Source of the DNA: Zeugodacus cucurbitae
Taxonomy: Eukaryota > Arthropoda > Insecta > Diptera > Tephritidae
Reading direction: 5' to 3'
Assembly (NCBI RefSeq): GCF_028554725.1
Contig: NC_071670.1
Coordinates: 54,072,501 to 54,136,500, forward strand
DNA length: 64,000 bases
The notes below the pieces were generated by a model. It did no database searches. It had not been told where the DNA came from and was given only the letters and a program-made list of their open reading frames with translations. Below are positions 23,860 through 35,319 of this stretch, one piece after another. Position 1 is the stretch's first letter. The number at the start of each line of letters is the position of its first letter. The position numbers and the translations under genes are program-made.

Positions 23860-25500
23860 ATTCCGGGATCCGTGGAATTTGGGGATAAAATATTTTTTAA
23901 TTAATGTTTTAGAGTTTTAGCAGATTTTCGAAAAAAATGTAAGCTGTTAGGTATATTATACTTTTAATTATTATTTAAGAAAAATATTTCGGATAGATTC
24001 AATAAAGTCTAATTTTTACGGACCACTTTCAAAAACTAAATTTTGAGATCCCGAAAATATAATCCCGTAATTTCGGGACTGAGTTTTATTTAAAAAATTT
24101 TGAAATAATTAGTTTATTAAATTAGGTTAATTTAATCACAAAATAAATATTCGAAACGATTTTAGAGCTTTTTAAGGCAAATGTTAATTATAGTATACTA
24201 TTTTTAATAATTATTTATATAGAAATTTTACAAATTCAGACATATCAAAATCCAAATTTTTGTGGTCTACTCTCAAAAACTAGATTTCGGAATCTGAAAT
24301 CATTATTCCGAAATTATGGGACTCAGATTTTTTGCAATATTTTACAGACTTTCAAAAATAAAAAATCAAACTATTAGATACAATTCACGAATAAATTCAA
24401 TAAAACCCATTTCTAAAAAACATACGACAAAATCAAGAAAAAACGGTCGTTTTCGAAGGTCGGTGAATCGTCCCACACAGTGGCCAAGCCGGGATTGACG
24501 ACGAGGAAGGTTTTGTTGTGTGTTTGGTGGGATTGGAAGGGAATCATCCACTATGCGCTGCTCCCATATGGCCAGACGCTTAATTCTACCATCTACTACG
24601 AACAACTGGGCCGCTTGAAGCAGGCGATCGACCAGAAGCGCCCAGAATTGGCCAACAAGAAGGGTATGGTGTTCCGCCAGCACAACGTCAGATCACACAC
24701 TTCTTTAATGACTCGTCAGATGAGAGGTTTTATCGCATCCACCATATAGCCCGGACATAGCCTCAGCGGATTACCACCTGTTCCTATCCATGGCAAACGC
24801 CCTTGGCAGTGTAAAGTTGAACTCAAAAGAGGCTTGTGAAAAGTGGCTGTTCGAGTTCTTGGCAAATAAGGAAGGGAGGGGTAGGGGGGCTTCTACGACG
24901 GGGGTATTATGAAGTTGCCGTCTAGATGGAAACAGATCATCGAACGAAACGGCGAATATTTGAACTAAATCCGATCACTGTAACACTTTTTATAAAACAT
25001 ATAGTGGCAATAAGCGGAAGGCAGATATTTGCCAACCTAATACAAAAACTAGATTTCGTGATATACATATACTAGTCCATTATATAAAAAATAATAAAAT
25101 TCTATTAAATATTTAAATAAAAACAAATATAATCAAGTTTTATGGAAGACTGTCAAGACCTATATAGATTTCGGGATACCGAAATTTCGGGATTCAAATT
25201 TTTAACACTTTACAATTCAGCAAGAAAAAAATAACTTATTAGATTTGTGTTTTAATAACTATTTTCGGAAAATAATAAAGGAGTACAGTAAAACCCGTTT
25301 TTTTTTTTGAAAGACTAGAAATTTTTATATTTTGGGATCCCGAAATTTCGGGACTGTTTCAAAAGTCTTTGCTGTTTCAAAATCTTAAAAAAAAAATAGA
25401 ATCTATTAGATCTCCAAAAAATATTGGCGTTAAACATTAGAAACGAACCCAATAAATGCAAATTTTAGTACCAGTGCGAAAAATGGTATTTCGGTATCTC
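23860..25500. repeat. Degenerate array with palindromic TTTCGGGATCCCGAAA core
   Basis: Versions of AAAACTAGATTTCGGGATCC followed by CGAAATTTCGGGACT recur at about 23865, 24050-24080, 24285-24323, 25055, 25170-25195, 25330-25356 and 25490, spaced roughly 160-245 bp and separated by A+T-rich sequence. The mariner copy at 24418-25040 interrupts it and is therefore younger. The core contains inverted repeats (GGGATCCC; CGAAATTTCG). Confidence 0.6.
24418..25040 (+). mobile_element. 5'-truncated mariner element (copy B)
   Basis: Same family as the element at 13176-13753, opposite orientation. Homology starts abruptly near the first catalytic block (TYDKIKKKRSFSKVGE) and continues VAKPGLTTRKVLLCVWWDWK and PYGQTLNSTIYYEQLGRLKQ. 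The second catalytic Asp is His (FRQHNVRSH where QDNARPH is usual), then there is a small deletion/frameshift, EVLSHPPYSPDIASADYHLF with the third Asp present, and further frame breaks to GVL and the C-terminus. The right inverted end (25014-25040) matches copy A and is followed by TA. The left end and transposase N-terminal half are missing. It sits inside a degenerate tandem array. Confidence 0.85.
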
Positions 25501-28074
25501 TGCTCTAAATATAATTATAATTAATTAGGAGTTAAAATTTCCCATATTATACATATTTTTTTACAGTGAATCTAAGTCACCTGCAATATATGTACGTCAG
25601 TACATAAAAATAGTGTAAATCTAAGAAGAATCCCCTGAAGACTTAAATTTCATCAAAAAGCTCCGAAATAATTAGCTTTAATCTCAAATACCACCTAAAT
25701 ACGATAGAAGAAATCGACCTACGTAGAAAAATTATTAAAAATATTTACTTCAAAATTTTATACAAACATACATATATATGTACCCAAAAGGTATGTGGAA
25801 GTGCTCAATATAAAATTCATATAGCATGCGTCAAGTGAAAGTTCTGCTACTTAAGCTGACAAGCCCATTGGCAGCGCTACCTACGAACACCAAAACAACT
25901 ATATAAGCATGCATGATTATATATGTATATAGATAACTAAATAAATATGTACGCTTGTGCGCATCACGCCAGCCAGTCAGTCAGTCGAGAAGTGTCGTCG
26001 ATGACACATATTAACGCTGACAGTCAACAATTTGGTGCACAGTAATTGTATAGCAACAACAACAATAACTATAAATATATTTATATAGCTACGGTTGTGC
26101 TTTTTTAACTTGACAATAACGCGCAATATGCGGCGTTTCATTCACAAAGCACCCCCAAAACCAACTAAACACTTTGCTTCAATATTCTCGCTGGTTTTCT
26201 TTTTCTTTTCTTCATTTGTCGCTTTTACTACTTAAATACATAATTGCTGGCGTTAATTAAACGAAATGTTTACACAAAATCAATACACGCACAGGGAGTG
26301 TGATTAAGCGGTTTAAAGCGACCAGGTTGTGCTTGTGGAAGTTAGTAGTGGTTGAAGTGGTGAAGCGTTCAATATTTTACATTTTTGGAAAGTAAAAGTT
26401 TAGTTCTACTTTCTTGCGTGACACACATTCATTCACATATGCGTACGTATACCCACGTGAATACGTGATTTTGCGTTTACGGTGAGCACGTTTAACGCAT
26501 TTTGATTGAAAAAATTTAAATCGAGTTCGTTGCTTAAGTCTTTTGTGTCAATGCATGAAATTATGACTATTGTTGGGTTAGAGAATTTTTAGTTTGTCTG
26601 GAGTTTTTAGGCAACAGTGACCTTATTACATGCTCAAAATCAAACAAATATGCCTCTATGAGGTATGAAATATCTATATTTAGATATATTTGTATGTATA
26701 TATAGGAATGTATATATGTATTTGATTGCGAAACCAACCTCCTCGCTTTACAATACACAATTGTTAGTGGTTATTTAACCTTTTAATGACCGCTTGTTCG
26801 CTCTACTACAACAACAACATGAAAAATGAAAAAAAATTACAATAACAATGCTTGCCGCCAAGCCAAACCTGCAAAAATGCTGCTCAGAAATTTCACCGGC
26901 CAAAAAATTCCAACCGCCAATTTCTGTCATTTCTCTTCCAGCACTTTTTTGTATGCTCACGCACATATACACTCTCATATATATACATGGAAACCCGAAT
27001 ATGTGCTAAGCGCGTCGCTGAAGAAAGGTGTCCAATAACAAGCGTGCAGCGTAAAACAGAAAGGGCGCGTCGCAAGCCCACAAAGACTGGCATACGAAAG
27101 AATGCAAAACAACAATAACAACAAAGAAAGTAGCCTCACCGAGTCTACAAACAAGTTTGACATTTGACATTGCCGCCGCTGGTGAGCAACGGGGCTTTTG
27201 CTGGCTCAACGCCGCGAGATGCGCTGTCTGCGCTTGTATGCATGTGTGTGTCTACTGGTGCGCCACAATCCACTTGTGCTTGTGAACCAATACAGGTTTC
27301 GGCTGTCTTGCACAGCGCGCAGAGGGCTGTTGGCCTTTCGCCGTCTACGTAATTCTTTCTTCGCATATTTTCATTGATAGGCAACTGCTTCGATTTTTGA
27401 TTTTTTTTCTTATTTTTATTTTTCTTTTTTTTTCATTGTTTTTCTTATTTTAATGTATTATTTTTTTTTTAATTTTTATTTATTGGTTCATTGTGGTCTT
27501 CACTTTGATTGCGCTTATTAAATTGTCACTATTTATTGTTGTTATAAAATTGATGAAGCATGTGATTGTATTACGTGCGGTCGGTCATCAATATCAATGG
27601 GTGCGCCGGCAGCTGAATGTGCCTTCATTAGTGTACTTAGTTGTATATTATATTTTTCGTAACGAGCTCGCATGTTAAACTTTCTCGAGCTTTTTCTTAA
27701 TGAATTTTAGCAGTTAGTTGCTTTAATAATATCGATCAGTAATATTAGTATGTTATTACAAGTTGGTATGTACTATGGAGAAGCTGAGTTTCTGGAAGAA
27801 TTGCAGAGAAACTAGAATTGTCGCACTACTGGTGACGCTAAGATGGCTACTAATGGCTGTAATAGTAGTCAATGGAATCTTAAAAGTGGCCCAAAGCATT
27901 TGAGCCATCTCCCGGACGCACCCGATCCTCTCCAGTGCGTCAAAATGAAAAAATTGGTATATGGAGTTTGTCGCGCTCCCGGTAATCATGGAGTGATGGT
28001 GGATGCGTCATATGTTAGTGCTAGCGAGGGAGACCATTAATAAAAACAATTAATTAAGTCAATAATTTAATATG
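25501..28074. other. Non-coding stretch, partly GC-richer
   Basis: Overlapping frames on both strands at 26775-27384 reflect a stretch of balanced composition, not a recognised gene. 27400-27480 is T-rich. 27760-28040 has two opposing frames (27756-27989 minus; 27843-28040 plus) of possible repeat origin that I could not assign. Confidence 0.4.
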
Positions 28075-29280
28075 AACAAGTAAGGAAGGGCTAAGTTCGG
28101 GTGAAACCGAACATTTTATACTCTCGCAATTTATTTATTTAACTTTATTTATATTATATAATACACAATTTGACCCACATATTCGTCATATATATTGTAT
28201 AAAGTCCATTGAAAGTTGGAAACCATAATATTAGGTTAGAAGCACCGAGGTCCTCGTGTTCGATATATGGGGCCTAAAAACCTATGGTCCGATTTCGGCG
28301 ATGTTTAGAATGGGGCTGCCACACTATTAACATAGTAATTGTGCAAAGTTCTGCATCGATATCTTCACTAGTGCTTACTTTATATATTGTAAAGTAAACG
28401 ATTCAGAATGTCTTCAAAGTTCTGGTATATAGGAAGTAGGTGTGGTTGTGAAGCGATTTGGCCTATTTTCACAACATATCATTGGGATGTAAGGAAACTA
28501 TTACAAACCAAGTTTCATTGAAATCGGTCGAGTAGTTCCTGAGATATGGTTTTTGACCCATAAGTGGGCGACGCCACGCACATTTTCCATTTTGTAAAAA
28601 AATCTGAGTGCAGCTTTCATCTGCCATTTCTTATGTGAAATTTAGTGTTTCTGACGTTTTTCGTTAGTGAGTTAACCCACTTTTAGAAATTTTCAACCTA
28701 ACTTTTGTATGGGAGGTGGGCGTGGTTACGATCCGATTTCTTTCATTTTTGGACTGTATTAGGAAGTGGCTAAAAAAAACGACTGCAGAAAGTTTGGTTT
28801 ATATAGCTCTATTGGTTTGCGAGATATGTACAAAAAACATAGTATGGGGCGGGGCCACGCCCACTTCTCCAAAAAAATTACATCCAAATATGTCCCTTCA
28901 TGTGCGATTCTTCAAACCAAATTTTATTTCCTTAGCTTTATTTATGGCTTAGTTATGGCACTTTATGTGTTTTCGGTTTTAGCCATTTTGTGGGCGTGGC
29001 AGTGGTCCGATTTTGCTCATTTTCGAAAGCAACCTTCCTATTGTGCCAAGAAATAAGTGTGCCAAGTTTCATCAAGATATCTTAATTTTTACTCAAGTTA
29101 CAGCTTGCACAGACGGACGGACGGACAGACAGACATTCGGATTTAAACTCCACTCTTCACCCTGATCACTTTGGTATATATAACCCTATATCTAACTCGT
29201 TTAGTTTTGGGTGTTACAAACAACCGTTATGTGAACAAAACTATAATACTCTCTTTAGCAACTTTTGTTGGGAGAGTATA
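28075..29280 (+). mobile_element. DINE-1/mini-me-like element, about 1.2 kb
   Basis: It starts AACAAGTAAGGAAGG with the hairpin GTTCGGGTGAAACCGAAC (about 28097-28114) and TATACTCTCGCAA. A (GACR)n tract is at about 29108-29131. It ends with GGGTGTTACAAAC and a long terminal hairpin, ATACTCTC...GAGAGTAT (about 29246-29279). The layout equals that of the element at 9449, with a longer interior rich in conserved-looking phrases such as GATATGGTTTTTGACCC. Open frames inside (for example 28716-28952) show no recognisable protein and are treated as non-coding. Confidence 0.6.
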
Positions 29281-29357
29281 CAAATTACAGAAAGTGCGGT
29301 AACTCACTAACGGAAAACACCAGAAACATAAAATTTTACGGAAGAAATGACAGAAGG

Positions 29358-29727
29358 AAGCTGCACTTAGATTTTTTAATGGAAAATGGGCGTGGTGTCG
29401 CCCACTTATGGGTCAAAAATCATATCTCAGAAACTGCTCGAGCAATTTCAATGAAATTCGGGACATCATACTCTCTAGACACCCTGATGACACGGGTGGA
29501 AAATCGGCGAAATCGGTTCACAACCACGCCTACTTCAACTACAACTCAATTTTGAATTCCATCTGATTTCTTCACTTTATAATGTATACATTAGGAACCA
29601 ATGAAGATGGAGGAATAAAACTTTATACAATTACTGCAATCTGTGGCTTCACTTGTGGATAAATTGTCGAAATCGGACTATAACTTTTCAAGACCCTGAA
29701 TCTCGAACATAAAGAACTCAGTGCTTA
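29358..29727 (-). repeat. Inverted partial copy of the DINE-1-like element
   Basis: This segment is the diverged reverse complement of 28241-28618: both contain GACCCATAAGTGGGCGAC, GGCGTGGTTGTGA-like, GTCCGATTTCG and TCATTGAAAT phrases in mirrored order. Together they form a large imperfect inverted repeat (arms about 370 bp, spacer about 740 bp). No (GTCY)n tract or terminal hairpin was found, so the copy is partial. Confidence 0.65.
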
Positions 29728-31503
29728 AGGGTAATTTTTAACCGAAAATATGGATAAATCTCTCAGATATTTTAATTTAATTCAGAGGGAATCTTTTTCT
29801 GCTAATAATATGTCTCTGTACCAAAAATGGTTAAAATTGGGTCATAACTTCCCCGAGCTCCCATAAACATAGTATATATCTGTTAGATATACATATCTCA
29901 GTAAAAATGTGTAAGACATATTTTACAATTTTTTCTTAGAAATCAATACTTCAAATCAATCTTAGAAATATACAATATTTGGCAGCATTCAAGCAAACAA
30001 CATTTCTTGCTGTTTTTTGTTTAAAAACGAAATTCACAAGAGTAAATATGTAAATTATTTCACTTGTAATTTTTTTTAGCAAATTCACAACAACTGAATG
30101 CAAAGAGTTGTTATTTGTTTATATTAACGATTTACTTTGTCAATTTATTTATTTATTTTAATTGTTTACTATGATGTTTGTGGCTTATTTTCGCACACCT
30201 TTCTTATTTATTCTTTTGCCTGCAACAGACTTTCGATGACTCTTCTGCTAACTTACAAGGAAACCATGACTAATAGCAAATTAGCTGAAAGCCCGACACC
30301 ACGCACACACACACGCACAAACACATGTCAAATATGGTATATGAGTATGTTAAAAACTGTGAACAATAAATTTTGCTGCGAAATCTCATAACAAATATTC
30401 AAGTGTAAACAACTTTTTCCTGTCTGACATCTTCTACACGAATACACATATATGCGTTTCTGTAGACTAGGTACACACGTACTACCCCAAACGCCCTGCA
30501 GCTGCAGCGGCAACAACAGCGCATGGCCCCTTTCACTTTCTACAAAGTGTGTGCGGCCAAGAAAAAATAAAAGCAACAACTTTTTTCTCAATAAACAGCA
30601 CGCATGCGCGGGCGATGAGCCATCGATAGTTGAACTTACACATGTAGTGTTATTGTTGTTGTTGGCAGTCGTCAGAAATAAGCATCTTCATTGCACCTTT
30701 GCACTTTTTATTGGTTTTCCTTGAATTTGTTGTTGTTGTTTTTCACTTTTTATTGATGTCAAATTTCGATTTCGTCGCTACATACATATGTGCTGACTGC
30801 GCAGCGGGCTTGCGTGCCAACGTGAATTTTGTGGCCGGCAATAAAATGTTCGAACAACTACTTCAACGCTGAGTGGCGCTTGTTGTTGTTGTTGTCGATA
30901 CGCACGCGCAGAAAAGGTAATTGGTTTTGGTCGTTTTCATTGATTTGTGAGATTCGAGAAGCGAGTTGTAGGGACTAGATCAATGAATGGGCGGTCGAGA
31001 GAAAGAGGCAAAGAAAAAGTTGATGAATGGTTGAAGATAATCAGTAGCAAACTGTTGTATGCGTGTTGAGATTTTATCAGCATCTCATTTTTGCTATACT
31101 ATTACAGACCAGGCCAGGTAGCTTTTCATAACCATACCATGGTGGAGCTTAGGCATACGGTCAAAATTTTTTAGTATGGAACAGGAAATAATTAGATTTA
31201 GAAAAAAGATTTTCATAACTTTACTTGTTAGGAGGTAGCCTGAGCTATATTTCTGTCTCCGCATCTAACTTCACGACATAAGCAGCCGACATAGTTCCTT
31301 TGGAATGTGAGCATTCGACTCCTTTAATTGAAATAAATATTCCCAAGTTTATCCCTTGAAGAGTCTCTAATAACTAACTTCCGATAAATATCTTCGTCCG
31401 CTCTAAGACATTTAGTGGTCACTATGCTTTAAATGGTTTCATTCCTCGAAAAAGTAAAGTTCCCTACTCCCATTTGTTTTAACTCTCCGCCTTTCAAATC
31501 CGA
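29728..31503. other. Non-coding stretch
   Basis: A+T-rich with GTT/CAA clusters (30650-30745, 30880-30900) and an AC run at 30303-30318. Frames at 30137-30724 overlap on opposite strands and have no recognisable domain. Confidence 0.45.
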
Positions 31504-31893
31504 TTGAATTCAGCAAACAAGAGAACCCATAAAAAAGCCGTCTTATTTGATCGGAATAAACACAGAATTAGTTCCTTAGACATAGTCCAGCGAATAAAAA
31601 GACAGCGGCTACGCTGGCTAGGTCATGTTGTTCGAATGGACGAAAGTGCCTCAGCTCTGAAAGTTTTTGATGCAGTACCCGCTGGTGGAAGCCGAGGAAG
31701 AGGGAGACCTCCACTCCGATGGAAGGACCAGGACCTGTCTTCACTTGGTATAACCGCGTAAGCGGTGTCTACGTCAGTCAAGAAGAAGAAGTTCCATGAG
31801 ACCTCCACTCCGATGGAAGGACCAGGTCCTGTCTTCACTTGGTATAACCGCGTAAGCGGTGTCTACGCCAGTCAAGAAGAAGAAGTTCCATGA
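31504..31893 (+). mobile_element. 3' end of a non-LTR retrotransposon with duplicated tail
   Basis: The frame 31504-31761 encodes the C-terminus of a LINE reverse transcriptase ORF: IVQRIKRQRLRWLGHVVRMD and SRGRGRPPLRWKDQDLSSLG, the usual RRLRWxGHVxRM...GRPxxRWxDQ signature after the RT domain. It stops at TAA 31759-31761. The last coding bases plus the 3' tail form a 94-bp unit present twice in tandem (31704-31797 and 31798-31893), each ending in GTCAAGAAGAAGAAGTTCC. The RT domain and 5' part are absent (5' truncation is typical of LINE insertion). The clade was not determined. Confidence 0.7.
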
Positions 31894-32289
31894 TTATTCT
31901 CCAAATTCGTTACTCTCTCTTATCTATAAAATTTCCATTTGCTAAGCTCCTTTTGTAAGTCTATGAGCCACTGTCCCAAGTCTTCAAAATATTAATTTTT
32001 AAACTCAGTCAATCCCGCATCTATCCCCTCAAAAAGTAAAAATTTGAGAACATCTCGAGATCATTTTTGGATCTCATTCAAAACTTATGGAGATCTTTTC
32101 TAGTAACCCAAATGATTAGTCACGATATTGTCATATTTCTTGTCGCAATCGTATGTCTTTGTCAGCATTGGATCTCCCCTGTACCATAGTGACTTCATTT
32201 ACTTCAAATCTTGATCGACCATCAAAGTTCTCGTCTTTTGTATCAATCTATAATCTTCAAACCCCGTAGTAAAAGCTATTGATTCATCA

Positions 32290-32810
32290 CTCGATTACTT
32301 TTGTTTTTCATTGTTATAAGACGAATTTTGATAACTTATTATTAAAAAATATCGATAACTTAATCCATTCTTATTGATAAATTTCGATTATATAGTCGAT
32401 TCTCATGGCTAAGGATACTGCATTGAGTTCTTTTTCTTCTGGAAATTTATTAGAAAATAATTCGACAATTTAGTCGATTCTTATCGATAACTCAATCGAT
32501 TCTTATTGATGATTTTATCGATTTTTTTTATAATTTAATCGATTCTCATTGATAAGGTACAATACTAACTGTGGATTTTTTGCTTCATTTTTATTATAAT
32601 TTTCTTCTGGCAATTTATTAAAAAAAAAATAATTCAACAATTTAGTCGATTCTTATCGATAACTCAATCGATTCTTATTGATAATTTTATCGATTATTTT
32701 ACATAATTTAATCGATTCTCATTGATAAGGATATAACACTAGCTGTGTATTCTCTGCTTAATTTTTATTATAATTTTCTTCTGGTAATTCAATTACTACT
32801 ACCAAAAGCC
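32290..32810. repeat. About 170-bp tandem repeat rich in ATCGAT/TATCGATA
   Basis: TTTCTTCTGG marks unit ends at 32433, 32601 and 32775 (spacings 168 and 174). The last two units are nearly identical: AATTTAGTCGATTCTTATCG, ATAACTCAATCGATTCTTAT, TTTATCGATT, AATTTAATCGATTCTCATTG and ATAAGG. The first unit (about 32290-32432) is more diverged. Each good unit holds TTATCGATAA and several ATCGAT palindromes, which resemble DREF/BEAF-type sites. Confidence 0.75.
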
Positions 32811-34976
32811 TCCGATTACCTCCTCGATTCCTACTGAATATTTTTCACAGCTGGTATTTCAATATTTTATTGCTTCAATGAAGAAAGTCGCAGCAAACGA
32901 AGCTGCTGTCAACTCGTGTGATATATTGCGAATTTCGTAATATGCTGGTGGCTCGACAGGCGGCGGATGACAAAGCAAAATTAAAGAGATTCTTCATTTA
33001 AGCGCGCTACAAGACTGCCTGCCTACTCTACGCGTCTCTTTAATAATTTGTGTATAATTTTTCTTTCTTCCAACACTTTTTGTTTTTGTATTTCTTTGCT
33101 GACGCATTGCAATTCGTAAATTTCACTTTCTTTTGAGTCATGGCGGCGCTCACAAAATTACAATAACAAAACAACCACAAAAAAGCATGTCCACAAGCGT
33201 TTGCTGGCATTTTACGCATTTTTGCTGCAAGCGGTGGCTACGTATATTTTTTTTTATGTATTTATTAGCACATTTTTATTAACTTCTTGTTGTTGTTGCT
33301 GTTTTATTTTTTTTTATTTTCGCCGCCAAACCAACGCCGGACAACAGAGATTTACTCGACTCGATTTCGGCGTGGAAACCGCGAATGCAGCATCTTTCTT
33401 CAGCAAGTTTGTTGTTGTTGTTGTTGTTATGCGGTTACAACAACAAAAAAACTTGTTTCGGTTAAATTAATGAATTTATTAAAAATTAAAAAAGTGAAAA
33501 AAAAATAATTTTGAAGCGAAGAAAGTGAAAGAATGCGTAGAAGCGGCGGCAAATAATCAGGTAGCAAATAAGTCAGACAAAAGTGGGGAAGTGTGTGTGG
33601 TGGAAGCGTCAACAACAACAACAACACCGCTCATTCAGTACTTTGTTGTGAATGCATGTTGTTGTTAAGTGACCACAGTTAATTGCTAATTGTCGCGGAA
33701 TACTTCAAAAAAAGAAGACTATGTAAATATGTAGATATGTCTGCATGAGCATGCGCGTAATAGCTCGATCAAAATTACCTAACACACACACAGAGGCGTA
33801 CAGAGGCAGTTCACATGTATTTTGTTCCATATTTCATTATGCGCATATTTATCGTTTTTCACTTCCACTTCCTTTGTGCTTTGTGCGTCGCTGAAATGAA
33901 ATGAAAAGTGTAAAAAATTTGGAAGAAAAAAAATTAAAAAAATATGTGAAAGAGGCAAATTTAATTTAATAATGCAATAAATTACATTTAATGAGCTCGT
34001 CTTTCGGCCTTTCGGCCTTTCAGTCTTTTGGCTGTTTGTCCCCTACAGTATTTATTATCATATTTTTCATTTAATTTTCTTTTACTGCATTTTTATATTT
34101 CCTCACTTTTCACATATTTCATTTGCTCGACAAATTTTCGGTGCATTTTTTAAAACATTTTTGAAATTCACTTTTATTTTCATTTTAACTTTTAATTAAT
34201 TTTCATATTCATTAATATATTTTTTATTTTTAATTTTTCTCTTTTCATTTTTTATTTTTTTTTTAATTTTTCATTTATTTTTTATTTTTTGTAAATATAA
34301 TTTATCAAATTTTATATTTTTTTTTGTCAGCTAACCACTTGTATGCGCCACCAACCAATTAAGCGCATTTTTCGTAGACGCCTGAGAATTTACATTTATT
34401 TTCGTAGATATTTTATTGCCGTGAAATTTTTTACGCTCACAATTAGTTACGTAAAAGCCATTTTTTTTGGGCGTTTTATCATTTGCGCGACTTTTAGCAT
34501 CAATAAAAATACTTGAATGGGTGGTGAGAAAGCTTTTTTGTTATTATTGTAAATGCATTTTTTGTTTAATTGGTATCTAAAAGGTTGTAAATAGTTTTTA
34601 GATTTCATTTTCGAAATATATTCGTATTATGTAATGACTCTTATATTTATATATGCTATAAATAACCCTAAAAAAGGAGAAATGTTAGAAAAAGTGCTAA
34701 AAAGGTATTTATTTATAATATTTTTAACAATTTTTCGCTCAAAGCTTATTTTGTTTATTTTATGTTTACAAGTATTATGAATTAATTGAATATCCAGTTA
34801 ATGAATTTTGGTATACTTGGACAATTGTCCGATTAGTCCATATCCATTTAAAAAGTTTACATTAGGCGATGAGTATAGGTATATGAAAGCAACATGATGA
34901 AAGATTTAGTCCTCTTAATTTTCAATTTCTAGAATATCCTATATCGAAACCGACAAAAAAAGTAATTATTCTGCTC
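32811..34976. other. Non-coding stretch with T- and GTT-rich tracts
   Basis: GTT repeats at about 33280-33300 and 33410-33430 and a CAA cluster at 33615-33628 give Leu/Val/Phe-rich spurious frames. 34180-34330 is almost pure T/A. No exon was identified. Confidence 0.45.
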
Positions 34977-35319
34977 CCTCCTTTGAGACCTCTTTCTTTT
35001 CCTAAATGTGGCATTTTTCCCTGGAATTCGGCAATTAATCTGTCAATAATTCAACATAGTAGAGTTTTGTTACCAGATAATCGTTGCAGATCGCATTTTG
35101 TAAATCACAAAGAATGGTGCCCATCACCTGTTCCTTGGCCTCTTGAGTTCACTATTGGATCCATACTTCGTCGACGGACACGACAACGACGAAGAACTAC
35201 TTCGGATTGCTTTTAACTTCGTTCAATATTGCTGAGTGGTCTCACGATAATGATCGCGCTGTTTTAGTTATTTCACCCACCTTCACTCGGCGGTCTGTCA
35301 TTCGAGGTCGTGGATTTTT
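34977..35319 (-). pseudogene. Fossil mariner transposase (irritans-like), partial
   Basis: One minus-strand frame from 35319 carries MTDRRVKVGEITKTARSLS, a stop, an internal deletion, NEVKSNPK-stop-FF, then the first catalytic block SVDEVWIQ. After two stops it continues EQVMGTILCDLQNAICNDYL and KLYYVELLTD; a frameshift leads to GKMPHLGKERGLKGG. These blocks follow mariner order (RRVKVREIAE..., NPKEFxxRFVTxDETWI, KVMAxVFWDxxGxIxIDYL, YYxELL, KRPHLxKKK). It differs from the family at 13176 and 24418. Several stops and deletions show it is long dead; no inverted ends were identified. Confidence 0.7.

Noticed and set aside
24366..24683. 105-codon minus-strand frame
   Set aside because: Antisense shadow of the mariner transposase, which has clear family motifs on the plus strand.
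28716..29056. Open frames inside the DINE-1-like element
   Set aside because: Two overlapping frames with no recognised protein; related fly elements are non-coding.
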